Shown here one piece after another: positions 27,515-36,969 of a DNA stretch of 42,229 nt (positions are counted from its first letter, which is position 1; the number at the start of each line of letters is the position of its first letter). The translations under genes were made by a program, and so were the position numbers. Where the stretch lies: the NCBI GenBank assembly GCA_963575745.1, contig CAUYUJ010015725.1:132456-174684 (forward strand), read 5' to 3'. The notes under the pieces are model-generated. The model was given only the letters and a program-made list of their open reading frames with translations. It was not told where the DNA came from and ran no database searches. This stretch comes from Prorocentrum cordatum. Its lineage: Eukaryota > Sar > Dinophyceae > Prorocentrales > Prorocentraceae.

Positions 27515-28870
27515 GGCACACCTCTCACGCGTTTCGTAGCCCCATAGGGAGCTCCACCGAAGGCCCCAGTGGGGGTGTTCGCATGCGGTTCCCCCACCCA
27601 GGGCAGCGTTTCGTGGCCCCATAGGGAGCTCCACCGAAGGCCCCAGTGGGGGTGTTCGCATGCGGTTCCCCCACCCAGGGCAGCGTTTCGTAGCCCCATA
27701 GGGAGCTCCACCGAAGGCCCCAGTGGGGGTGTTCGCATGCGGTTCCCCCACCCAGGGCAGCGTTTCGTGGCCCCATAGGGAGGGGGAGCATGCGGGGGGT
27801 GTTTCGCATGCGGCCCAGGGCAGCGTTTCGTAGCCCCAGGGAGCTCCACCGAAGGCCCCAGTGGGGGTGTTCGCATGCGGTTCCCCCACCCAGGGCAGCG
27901 TTTCGTGGCCCCATAGGGAGCTCCACCGAAGGCCCCAGTGGGGGTGTTCGCATGCGGTTCCCCCACCCAGGGCAGCGTTTCGTGGCCCCATAGGGAGCTC
28001 CACCGAAGGCCCCAGTGGGGGTGTTCGCATGCGGTTCCCCCACCCAGGGCAGCGTTTCGTGGCCCCATAGGGAGCTCCACCGAAGGCCCCAGTGGGGGTG
28101 TTCGCATGCGGTTCCCCCACCCAGGGCAGCGTTTCGTGGCCCCATAGGGAGCTCCACCGAAGGCCCCAGTGGGGGTGTTCGCATGCGGTTCCCCCACCCA
28201 GGGCAGCGTTTCGTAGCCCCATAGGGAGCTCCACCGAAGGCCCCAGGGGTGTTCGCATGCGGTTCCCCCACCCAGGGCAGCGTTTCGTGGCCCCATAGGG
28301 AGCTCCACCGAAGGCCCCAGTGGGGGTGTTCGCATGCGGTTCCCCCACCCAGGGCAGCGTTTCGTAGCCCCATAGGGAGCTCCACCGAAGGCCCCAGTGG
28401 GGGTGTTCGCATGCGGTTCCCCCACCCAGGGCAGCGTTTCGTGGCCCCATAGGGAGCTCCACCGAAGGCCCCAGTGCTCCACCGAAGGCCCCAGGGGCTG
28501 CTCTCGCATGCGGTTCCCCCACCCAGGGCAGCGTTTCGTGGCCCCATAGGGAGCTCCACCGGAGGCCCCAGTGGCTGCTCTCGCATGCGGTTCCCCCACC
28601 CAGGGCAGCGCTTCGTGGCCCCATGGGGAGCTCCACCGAAAGCCCCCGTGGCGCAGTTCGCATGCGCTTCCCCCACCCAGGGCAGCGTTTCGTGGCACCA
28701 TAGGGAGCTCCACCGAAGGCCCCAGTGGCGCAGTTCGCATGCGGTTCCCCCACCCAGGGCAGCGTTTCGTAGCCCCATAGGGAGCTCCACCGAAGGCCCG
28801 CCCCGGCGGCGCAGCCCGCATGCGGTTCCCCCATCCAAGGCAGCGCTTCGTGGCCCCATATGGAGCCCCA
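27515..28870 (-). repeat. 77-bp tandem array (about 17 units)
   Basis: Plus-strand unit: GCATGCGGTTCCCCCACCCA, GGGCAGCGTTTCGTGGCCCC, ATAGGGAGCTCCACCGAAGG, CCCCAGTGGGGGTGTTC. Central units are essentially identical. Units after 28,480 diverge (TGGCTGCTCTC, TGGCGCAGTTC), and the unit near 27,780-27,830 is damaged. Three minus-strand phases of about 450-550 codons are all open because 77 is not a multiple of three and the unit lacks stops. The left edge (27,515-27,536) carries GGCACACCTCTCACGCG, the flank typical of the 88-bp family at 2.3 kb. Confidence 0.95.
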
Positions 28871-28949
28871 CCGAAAGCGGCACCCACAACGCGTTACCAA
28901 CAATTGCTTATGGTTGGGTCTTTCGCCAGGATTTTTTTTTTTTTTTTTG
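28871..28949. other. Short spacer with T-run
   Basis: Unique bases and a 16-T run (about 28,931-28,948) before the last satellite block. Confidence 0.5.
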
Positions 28950-31650
28950 CGATGTTTGGGCGGTTGTCGGGCTGCGCCCATAGCCGTTGCGCATTGGTTT
29001 TCGATCGTTCGGCTGGCGGCGCCCATGGCCGCTCTGCGTTAGTTTTGGGTTCTTCGGCGGTTGTCGGGCGGCGCCCGTGGCCATTTCTTATTGGTTTTGA
29101 TGATTCGGCGGTTGTCGGGCGGCGCCCATGGCCGTTTCGCATTGGCCTTTGATTATTTGGCGGTTGTCGGGCGGCGGCCTTCTGGCCGTTTCGCATTGGT
29201 TTTCGATTATTCGGCGTCTGGCGGGCGGCGCCCATCTGGCCATTGCGCGTTGGTTTTCAATTATTGGGCGGTTGTCGGGCGGCGCCCATGGCCGTTTCGC
29301 ATTGGTTTTTGACCATTCGGCGAATGCCAGGCGGCGCCAATGGCCGTTGCACATTGTTTTTGGTTATTGGGCGCTTGTCGGGCGGCGCCCGCGGCCGCTT
29401 TGTATTCGTTTTAGGTTATTCGGCGGTTGTCGGGCGGCGCCGCGGCCGTTTCGCGTTGATGTTTGATCAGTCGGCGGTTGTCGGGCGGCGCCCAGGGCCG
29501 TTTCGCATTGGTTTTCATTATTCGGCGGTTGCCGGGCGGCCCCCATGGCTGTTGCATTGGTTTCTGATTATTCGGCGGTTGTCGGGCGGCGCCCTGGCCG
29601 TTTCCTAATTTGGGTAATTGATTATTCGGCGGTTGTCGGGCGGCGCCCGCGGCCGTGTCGCGTTGGTCTCTGATTGCTCGGCGGTTTTTGCTCGGCGCCC
29701 ATGGCCGTTTCGCGTCTTTCTTTGTTTTCTTCTTCTCTCTCTGATTGCTCGTCGGTTGTCGGGCGGCGCCCATGGTGGCCTCCAGTCTTCTTCATGTATG
29801 GCTGTCATCGGGCGGCGCCCATGGCCGTTTCCTATTGTTTTGTCGATTAGTCGGCGGTTGTCGGGCGGCGCCCATGGCCGCTTCGCATTGGTTTCTCATT
29901 GCTCGGCGGCTGTCGGGCGGCGAACATGGCTGTGCGCATTGGGTTTTGGTAATTCGGCGGTTGTCGGGCGGCTGCCTTCTGGTCGTTCCCTATTGGTTTT
30001 TGGTTATTCGGCGATTGTCGGGCGGCGCCAATGGCCATTTCGCGTTGGTTTCTGATTGCTCGGCGGCTGTAGGGCGGCGCCATTCTGGCAGTCTCGCAAT
30101 GGTGTTTAATTATTCGGCGGTCGTTGGGCGGCGCTCATCTGGCCGTCGCATTGGTTTTTCCTTATTCAGCGGTTGCCGGGTGGCGCCCATGGCCGTTTCG
30201 CATTGGTTTTTGATTATTCGGCGGTTGTCGGGCGGCGTCCATGGCCATTTAGTATTGGTTTTTGATTGCTTGGCGGTTTCCGGGCGGCGCCGCGGGCGTT
30301 TCGCATTGTTCTTCGATTATTCGGCGGTTGTCGGGCGGCGCCCGTGGCCTTTTCGCATTGGTTTTTGATTATTCGGCGGCTGTCGGGCGGCGCCCATTGC
30401 CGTTGGCTATTGGTTTTTGGTTGCTCGGCGGTTCTCGGGCGGCGCCCTGGCCGCTGCGTAGTCTTTCTTGATTATTCGGCGGTTGTCGGGCGGCTTCCTC
30501 GCTGATTATGCTGCGGTTGTCGGGCGGCGCCCGCGACCGCCTCGCATTTGTTTTTGCTTATTCTGCGTTTGTCGGGCGGCGCCCGCGGCCGCTGCGCATT
30601 CAGTTACGATTGTTCGGCGGTTGTCGGGCGGCGCCCAGGGCCGTTTACGATTAGTTTTTGGCATTGTGGCCCCTGTCGGGCGGCGCCCACAGGCGTTTCC
30701 TATTGCTTTCTGATTGCTCGGCGGTTTTCGGGCGGCACCCATCGCCGTCTTCCATTGCTTTTTGATTGCTCGGCGGCTGACAGGCGGCGCCCATGGCGTT
30801 TTCCAGTGTTCTTCATATTTGGCTGTCATCGGGCGGCGCCCGTGGCCGTTTCCGATTGGTTTTTGATTTTTCGGCGGTCGTCGGGCCGCGCCCATGGCCG
30901 TGTCCCACTATTGGTTTTTGATTATTCGGCGGTTGTCGGGCGGCGGCCTTCTGGTCGTTTCGCATTTGTTTTTGATTATTCGGCGGTTGTCGGGCGGTGC
31001 CCATGGCCGTGTCCGCTTGGTTTTTGAGTATTCGGCATTTGTCGGGCCGCGCCCATCGCCGTTTTATTATACTTCTTTGATTATTTGGCGGTTGTCGGGC
31101 GGCGGGCGTGGCCATTCCCGATTGGTTTTTGATTATTCGGCGGTTGTCGGGCGGCGCCGTGGGCGTTTCGCAGTGGTCTTTCATCATTCGGCGGTTGTCG
31201 GGCGGCGCCCATGGCCGTTTCGTATTGGTTTTTGATTATTCGGCTGCTGTCGGGCGGCGCCCATGCCGTTTCCTATGGGTATTCGGCGGTTGCCGAGCGG
31301 CGCCCTGGCCGTTTCCTAATTTGGTGATTTGATTATTGTGCGGTTGTCGGGCGGCGCCGCGGCCGTTTCGCATTCGTTTTTGACAATTCGATTGTTGTCC
31401 GGCGGCACCCTGGCCGTTCCCGATTGGTTCCCATGGTTCGGCGAGTGTCGGGCGGCGCCCATGGCCGTTCTTATTGGTTTTTGCTTACTCGGCGGTTGCC
31501 GGGCGGTGCCCATGGCCGTTTTGTTTAAGTTTTTGATTGTGCGGCGGTTGTCGGGCGGCGCCCTTGGCCGCTTCGCATTGGTTTTTGATGCTTCGGCGAT
31601 TGTCGGGCGGCGCCCATGGCCGTTTCGCATTGGTTTTTGGGCACTCGGTG
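28950..31650 (+). repeat. 52-bp GGCGCC satellite, block 7 (about 52 units)
   Basis: Final and longest block, same orientation. 30,995-31,460 matches 18,620-19,130 variant for variant, including the odd units with CCTATGGGT, CCTAATTTG, TTGACAATTCGA and CATGGTTCGGCGAG. Confidence 0.95.
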
Positions 31651-32003
31651 ACCCCAGATCAGGCCCAAGATGAACCCAAGGGCGGGAGTAGGAGGCCGCC
31701 ATATATCTCCGAGGGGATTCCGGAACCCCCCGGAAGCCTCCAACACATCACAGGCCGTTGAGAGGTTCCCAGAGAAGTTCCGACGCTGCCCCCAAAACAG
31801 CCCAAGGGAACAGTCCCGAGAGAGCCTGAAGAGGGTAAAATCGTTGATTTCCAATTGAGTTGTTTGTGATGACTTCTTGTCGCCTTTTCCCGCTTTCCCG
31901 CTTTAGCGTTCCAAGACCGAGCAATCTGAAAAAAAATGCAGATTCCAAATATTCATATTTTTCAGTTAGGACTCCTATTCCCTACTCTCCTCCTTTAGCC
32001 CCA
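31651..32003. other. Unique, locally AT-rich segment
   Basis: Single-copy sequence with no convincing frame. GAAAAAAAATGCAG at 31,928 is only a short A-run. Confidence 0.4.
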
Positions 32004-32111
32004 TCAAGAAGACGTCGGGGTCACATGCAACAGTGTTTCGGGAATGTTGTTGGACTCTCTGACGCTGTCTTGGTACTCTTTTGGATCGTTTTCGTGTCCT
32101 CCTGGCTGCCC
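32004..32111 (-). CDS. Possible last exon of an unrecognised protein
   Basis: On the minus strand CTATGGTTTCAG (32,112-32,123) is a good acceptor, followed by 35 in-phase codons GQPGGHENDPKEYQDSVRES and NNIPETLLHVTPTSS to TGA. The composition is protein-like and unlike the surrounding repeats. The stop lies in CATCAAGAAGACGTCGG. An alternative reading extends the frame upstream without splicing (LPVIQLTGSCDIEFYLWFQ). Family is not recognised. Confidence 0.3.
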   Translation of the reverse strand, partial: GQPGGHENDPKEYQDSVRESNNIPETLLHVTPTSS

Positions 32112-32123
32112 CTGAAACCATAG

Positions 32124-32608
32124 GTAGAACTCGATATCACATGATCCCGTGAGTTGAATCACTGGGAGTTTAGAATTTCCTTTTTTTTCGAATTCACCCA
32201 CTGCTTATTTTTGCGCGAAGACCCCGAGAGGCATCCCAACAGACCGTGGCCTGCATGCAGAAAGCGTCTAACCCACAGACCAGGCTGTAAAAATCGAAAA
32301 AGGGAAATCCCACCATTCATGTTTTTTGTTTCCCCCAACTTCGCCCCCTTGTGTGCTCTTGCACAGCAGACCAAAGTTAAGGCCCCAGAAAAGAACCCAG
32401 GAAGCCTTCGAGAGCTCCAAATCGTTGGATACGTAAAGGCAATTAATGATTTCTGCGTTTCCGCAGTTCCCTTTCTTTACGATTCCGAGGCTTGCGTAGG
32501 GCCTCCAGGAGAGCCCCTGGATGCAAGAAGCGACAAGGATGATATAACATGCGTTCGCCCATCAAGCCTATCTAGAACTCGAGCGCGCGCGATGGTTGTA
32601 GGTTTTAG
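32124..32608. other. Unique segment, no confident gene
   Basis: One plus phase (about 32,374-32,600) reads LRELQIVGYVKAINDFCVSA then VPFLYDSEACVGPPGEPL, which might be an exon, but it runs into a TATG microsatellite without a stop and has no recognised domain. Confidence 0.3.
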
Positions 32609-32716
32609 CGTATGTATGTATATACACATACATGTATATACATACATGTATATATATACACGTGTAATTAAGTATGTGTATTTCTATATATGTATATATA
32701 CATATATATACCTATG
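32609..32716. repeat. TATG/CATA/TATA microsatellite
   Basis: Degenerate alternating TATGTATATACA repeats. Confidence 0.9.
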
Positions 32717-33284
32717 TAGGCATCGGCATCGCGGGGCGCGCTATCATTTTTCAGTGTTTTGTAGTTCGATGTGTCCACGCAGCATCTGGCACATCGATCT
32801 GGCCATCTTGTTGAGCCATGGCCCGCGCAGGATGACGACGAGGAGGACGAGGAAGAGTCGGTGCCAGCTCCAAAGAAGGAGCCAGCCTTGGCCGACGCAG
32901 CACCTCTCACATATCTTCTCTTGCGCATTTGCGCTTGTCCTCTTGCGTTGCCGTGTTCCTGGGGGTCAGCGATGAAATTCGACTGAGGACGCCTACATCT
33001 GCACATGCCCCCCCTGGGAGATGGGGAAAGGGGAGGGAGGGGGAGCAGGAGTAGCAGGGGAATGTGATCAGGGGGGGCCTGCGGTCAGCAGGGTGTCGTC
33101 AGACGGCTGCGGAAGGGAGTGGCGGTGCATGCTCGAGGAGCACGAGTGGGAGACCAGGATCATTCCGGACCTTCCTTGCCGTGCTTCCGCTGGCCGCCGC
33201 TGGCGCCCGTGGTGCCGCCATCGAGCGCCTCTGCGCCAGGGGCGGATCCTGGGGACGCTCTCCCCCCTCCTCCCCGCCCATGCT
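32717..33284. other. Unique segment, no confident gene
   Basis: An acidic plus-strand stretch (QDDDEEDEEESVPAPKKEPA, about 32,829-32,888) and a later one (MLEEHEWETRIIPDLPC, about 33,128) are protein-like but lack starts or splice support that I can defend. Confidence 0.3.
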
Positions 33285-33480
33285 TCCCCTCCTCCCTCCT
33301 CCTCCTCCCTCCTCCCCCTCCCTCCTCCTCCTTCCTCCTCCCTCCTCCTCCTCCCTCCTCCCCCTTCCTCCCCCCTTCCCTCTCCTCCCCCTCCTTCCTC
33401 CTCTCTCCGCCCTCCTCCCTCCTCCCTCCTCCCTCCTCCCTCCTCTTCCTCCCTCCCCTCCGCTCCTCCTGCCTCCTCTG
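33285..33480 (+). repeat. CCTCCT pyrimidine minisatellite
   Basis: CCTCCTCCCTCCTCC units over about 195 bases. Confidence 0.9.
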
Positions 33481-33630
33481 CCGCTGCAGCAGGCCGTCGC
33501 CGCCGCCCGCGGCGGCAGCAGCAGGGCCCGGGGAGGGGGCGCGCTCCGGCCCGAGTCTTCCGGAAAGCGCCCGGCGAGAGCGCGCCCGCTGCGAGCCTGG
33601 GGGCGCCGGTGTAGGCGGGCGGCGGCGGCC

Positions 33631-33825
33631 TGTCGTGACGAACGGTCAACACGCACCTATACTCATAGGGGAGACGGAATGAGCTATGGGTGCGTGTTGT
33701 CGGATAGGGTCCCCGCTCGAGCGGGAGCCTCCTCAGGGGTCCGACAACCCGCAGCCATACCCATATCCTTCTCCCTCCGACCTCCCTTTGGGTATGGGTG
33801 TGTGTTGTTCGTTCGTCATGTCGCG
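33631..33825. mobile_element. Nested fold-back element (about 195 bp)
   Basis: The outer arms (33,631-33,668 and 33,788-33,825) pair with some mismatches: TGACGAACGGTCAACACGCA against the complement of TGTGTTGTTCGTTCGTCATG. Inner arms (33,682-33,706, ATGGGTGCGTGTTGTCGGAT, and 33,749-33,772) pair again, and the centre is CCCGCTCGAGCGGGA. It could be a MITE or a long hairpin RNA locus. There is no protein. Confidence 0.55.
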
Positions 33826-33910
33826 TGCTCGTCCCGGCCCCCCGTCCCGCGCCCAGGATGAGCAACCGTTCGGGGTCGTGGCTCAAGAGCCGGGGGTCAA
33901 TGCAAAGGGG

Positions 33911-34108
33911 GGTCAGCCAGGGCACCGGATCCTGCAGGATCTTGCGAAGACCCCTTCTGGCTGACCCGGGTCAGCGAGCCGCGAGGCGGCCGCGCATATT
34001 GGCTGACACGGGTTTGCGAAGACCTGCGTTGCCGTTTTTTTTTTTTTGTTTCTTGCACTGCAGTTTTGTGGTTTCCTGCTAACCCGGATCTGGATTGACC
34101 CGGGTCAG
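33911..34108 (+). repeat. Dispersed repeat family C, copy 1
   Basis: GGTCAGCCAGGGC, then GGATCCTGCAGGATCTTGC (a near-perfect dyad), CTGACCCGGGTCAGCGAG, a T-run and TAACCCGGATCTGGATTGAC followed by CCGGGTCAG. Shares these blocks in the same order with 38,048-38,197. Confidence 0.7.
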
Positions 34109-34387
34109 AAGATCCCCGAGCGCGGTGGGGGGGCGATGAGTCTGGGGGCAGCGAGGGCTGCCGAAGAGGAGCCCTCGAGGGCCCCAGAAGGGGCCCTCGA
34201 GGGCCTCAAGGTGAAGTCGGGCGTGTCCCCCTGCAGGGGGATCTTCGACCAAAAATGCAAAATACCCCCAAAATAGTAGAAAAACAATCCAGACGGGGGT
34301 TGCTTGAGGTGCCCCTGGGCCCAAGGTGCCCCCGGCCGTTCGCGCCGCGTCGGAGCCCCGAGGGGCCCCCCGGGGCCTCGTGAGCTC
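34109..34387. other. GC-rich unique sequence
   Basis: No gene recognised. Several short dyads (CCCTCGAGGGCC twice, CCCCCTGCAGGGGG). Confidence 0.4.
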
Positions 34388-34555
34388 GGCGTCGCTCGGG
34401 CGTGTGCACTGTTCCTTCGGCGAGGACCCTCGAGGAGCAGCCTGGATCATCTGGCGGAAGAGCCACGCGCGAGGCCGAGAGAAAAAACAAGCACGGGGAA
34501 GGGACGCCCGAGCGATGGCCAGCGAGGGGTGCTCTGGAGGCCGCGGCTGCCTCCC
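34388..34555 (+). repeat. Dispersed repeat family E, copy 1
   Basis: GGCGTCGCTCGGGCGTGTGC, TTCCTTCGGCGAGGACC, TCGAGGAGCA, GATCAT, then GACGCCCGAGCGATGGCCAG. Homologous, roughly three-quarters identical by eye, to 40,949-41,122. Confidence 0.75.
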
Positions 34556-34679
34556 TGGACCTCCTGGGGCCGCCTTGGGCCAGGGACACTTTTCTAGCGG
34601 GAGGGAGCACAAACACACAGACATTACCCCAGTGCGACCCTACCTAGAAGTTGGAGCCCCTAGGAAAGCAGCATCAGTT

Positions 34680-34937
34680 GCTATGCTGTGCTATGCTATA
34701 CCATGCTATGCTGTGCTATGCTATGCTATGCTATGCTATGATATGTTGCGCTATGCTATGCTAAGCTATGCTATGTCATGCTGCGCTATGCTATGCTATG
34801 CTAAGCTGCGCTGTGCTATGATATGCTGCGCTATGCTATGAGATGTTATGCTATGTCTGGCTATGTTATGCTATGCTGTGCTATGCTAATGCAGCGCTGC
34901 GCTATGCTAAAGCTAAGCTAAGCTGAGCTAAGCTAAC
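34680..34937 (+). repeat. GCTAT pentamer array, copy 1
   Basis: GCTAT pentamers with GCTGT and GCTGC variants, ending in AAGCTA/AGCTA units and then CTAGGCAGAGCCTAG. Confidence 0.95.
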
Positions 34938-34940
34938 CCT

Positions 34941-34955
34941 CTAGGCAGAGCCTAG
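34941..34955. repeat. CTAGGCAGAGCCTAG palindrome, copy 1
   Basis: A 15-base dyad (six-base arms, AGA centre) directly after the pentamer array; it recurs at 37,359-37,373 in the same context. Confidence 0.85.
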
Positions 34956-35149
34956 CTATGGAATTACACCCATGCTAATTACCCGAAAAGAAAACTAAAC
35001 TGGCAACGCGGTTGGCACACACGTTTGCCACAAAATACACCACTGATCCGGGGCAGGAGGACCAGGAGCCGGATTACGGTGAGGATGACGAGGAGGAGCA
35101 GGTGGCAGCGGCGGCAGTGGCGGCAGCGGCGGCGTCGCCCACGGATCCG
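34956..35149. other. Sequence downstream of the retrogene
   Basis: Unique sequence with a GGCAGCGGC-rich stretch (35,100-35,135). No gene is seen. Confidence 0.4.
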
Positions 35150-35160
35150 TTTTTTTGTTT
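35150..35160 (-). other. A-rich tract after the retrogene stop, possible poly(A) remnant
   Basis: On the minus strand, three bases after the TAG comes AAACAAAAAAA (10 of 11 A). Short enough to be chance, but in the right place for a decayed poly(A) tail. Confidence 0.3.
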
Positions 35161-35163
35161 GCT

Positions 35164-35175
35164 CTAGGCCGGAGG

Positions 35176-35214
<39 letters not shown>

Positions 35215-36759
35215 CACCGACGACCACCGACGACGACGACCGACGACGACGACGACGGATGCTGTGGTGATGCGATGGTGCCCATGGTGGGGGCGACGGG
35301 GGCGACTACGATGATGATTTTCGCCTCTAGGCCCGCTCCGCAACAGTTTCCAAGGCCGCGGCCACACCGCAGGCTGTTCAGCACTGCGCCTCGAAGGCTC
35401 AAGCCGTGTGAAGAGCACGTGGGAATAACGATCCAAGTCGTACGCCTTCTCGAGAACGTCCATAGCCGATATGAACGTCTGAGTCTGACAACTACCCTTG
35501 GCCGAGAAGTGGAAGGCGACCGGAGCGGTCAGTGCATCACTCGCCATACCTACCAAGGTTCTCTCGGTGATCCTGCCATCGGAGATATCTGCCACTAAGG
35601 CGATATCGATGCGAGGCTCAGTCAGGGCGTCCACTATCATGATTTTGCCGGAGTTAAAAACGTCATCAAGATCTTTCAATGTCATGTCTGCGTCACAGCG
35701 GATGTCTTCTAAAGATGAGCTGGATGACGCAGAGCGTAGACCTTCGCCTCGGTAGACAACTACGACACGCTTCATATCCTGTTCACGCGAACGCCGTTTC
35801 CCTGTGCGGGAAGGTGGGCTGTGCAACACCACCGAGACATCCCCGCTGGCGCTGCATGGCCCTGCTCGGAGCGTGGGCTGTGCAGCACCACCGGTCCTGC
35901 GGCGCCTGGCCTCAACTCGGCGAGGCTCATCAGCATGATCGTCGTCGTCGTCGTCGCGACGATGGCGCAGACGGCCGCGACTGCGGCTAGGCTTGCGGCG
36001 ACCACCGCTTTGACACAGATCGATCACGTCCGCCGCTGTCAGGGGCCTGCCTCCGCGCGACGTGGGATGGGGCATCACCGTCGGCCCGAGCTTCACCAAC
36101 TCATCCCAGATGTCCAGTGGCTCCAGCTGGAAGTATTCGGCAACCTGTAACCACGAGTCGCACCTCTCCAGCCAGTCGTCGTCTTCATCAAGCCACCGCC
36201 TGCTGTCCACAGGGCGGATGCGCGTGCACTGGATGACGCGGCCCTTGCTCCGCTTGATCGACAGGCCCGAGTTGCCAACTCCGTCGTTCAAGACACTCCA
36301 CAAGCACTCGATCTCGTTGTCGATCATGTGGGTCAGTTGCAAGCGCCGAGAAGCAATACCCTTACCATCCTCCCCGCTCTTCTGAGACGTCAAATGGATG
36401 TTCGCGTCAGGCACCGCCATCTCGAGCAATCCTGTACTCCGGATCAGCCTGACGACCCACGCTTCTACCCTGTCCAGGCGGGCATGGTGCGAGTACCAGG
36501 TGCCCCGCGTCGTGCGACTGATGAAGTGAATGTCTTGCAGGCCGCACCCAGCCGCAAAGAGCACAACGAACGCCCAGAAGCCATCCTCGACAGCCGTGTA
36601 CATCTTGCTGCCTTCAACCCGCTGATCGTCGTTCCGCTTGGACGCGACGTCACCCACATCGAGGGCCACAACAGGCCGGGCGGGCTGCGCAGCACCACCC
36701 GGCGCCGAGGCGGGCTGTGCAGCACCGCTGAACGCCTCATTCCGCCAATCTCGGGACAT
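35164..36759 (-). CDS. Hypothetical 531-residue protein, probable retrogene
   Basis: ATG at 36,759 (minus strand), one uninterrupted frame of 531 codons to TAG at 35,166-35,164. I do not recognise the family. Residues about 1-30 hold GGAAQP repeats. About 45-240 is a mixed, globular-looking region (for example MYTAVEDGFWAFVVLFAAGC and WLEVAEYFQLEPLDIW-like acidic/aromatic segments). About 250-290 is Arg/Asp-rich low complexity. About 330-460 is a second globular-looking region starting MKRVVVVYRGEGL. The last 35 or so residues are poly-Val from a GAC/GTC expansion (35,176-35,258), so the ancestral stop may have been earlier. A relict spliced leader lies 33 nt upstream of the ATG and an A-rich tract follows the stop, which, with the lack of introns, indicates mRNA-mediated duplication. 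The gene lies between two direct GCTAT arrays. Confidence 0.7.
35176..35258 (+). repeat. GAC trinucleotide run inside the 3' end of the retrogene
   Basis: GACGAC with two CACCGACGACC interruptions; read on the minus strand it gives the poly-Val tail. Confidence 0.9.
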
Positions 36760-36792
36760 GAGCGTGGGCGGCTGTGTGGCAGGGCCTCCGGA

Positions 36793-36814
36793 CTTGAGCC
36801 GAAATTTTTACGGA
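36793..36814 (-). other. Relict dinoflagellate spliced leader upstream of the 531-residue gene
   Basis: The minus strand reads TCCGTAAAAA, TTTC, GGCTCAAG. Against the canonical 22-nt leader (D-CCGTAGCC, ATTTT, GGCTCAAG) 18 of 22 positions match with no gap; the changes are GCC to AAA and one T to C. It is followed by 33 bases and then the ATG of the gene on the same strand. Chance matches this good are expected far less than once in 42 kb. It marks the 5' end of a reverse-transcribed trans-spliced mRNA. Confidence 0.8.
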
Positions 36815-36969
36815 AGGCACTGCTGCTTGCTGGGGCTCCGGTCTGGCCATCGAGGCTGGCTCGGCATCTGTCGCACATTTCTTGTGTTTTGTTGTTCCTT
36901 TGCTTTGCTTTTGTTTTTGCTTTGCTTTGAGTTGCTTGTGCTTCGCGTTGCTGCCGCTGCTGTTGCTTT
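36815..36969. other. Upstream region of the retrogene
   Basis: TTTGC-rich pentamer-like sequence (36,880-36,970) grading into the GCTAT array. On the minus strand an ATG near 36,878 opens MCDRCRASLDGQTGAPASSS in another phase across the relict leader; this may be chance. Confidence 0.4.

Noticed and set aside
27368-29026. Three overlapping minus-strand frames of about 450-550 codons
   Set aside because: They are the three phases of a stop-free 77-bp repeat; each phase repeats the same 77-codon pattern, with no start, domain or codon bias of its own.
18365-31650. Dozens of frames with RRLSGGAHGRF / DYSAVVGRRPWPF themes
   Set aside because: All derive from the 52-bp satellite read in three phases; frames change phase at every unit.
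33867-33889. Third possible relict spliced leader (TGGCTCAAG)
   Set aside because: Only the last nine bases plus CCGT match (about 13 of 22); expected by chance in a window this size.
33020-33925. Several 180-285 codon frames on both strands
   Set aside because: Mostly the CCTCCT tract and the fold-back element; no conserved features.
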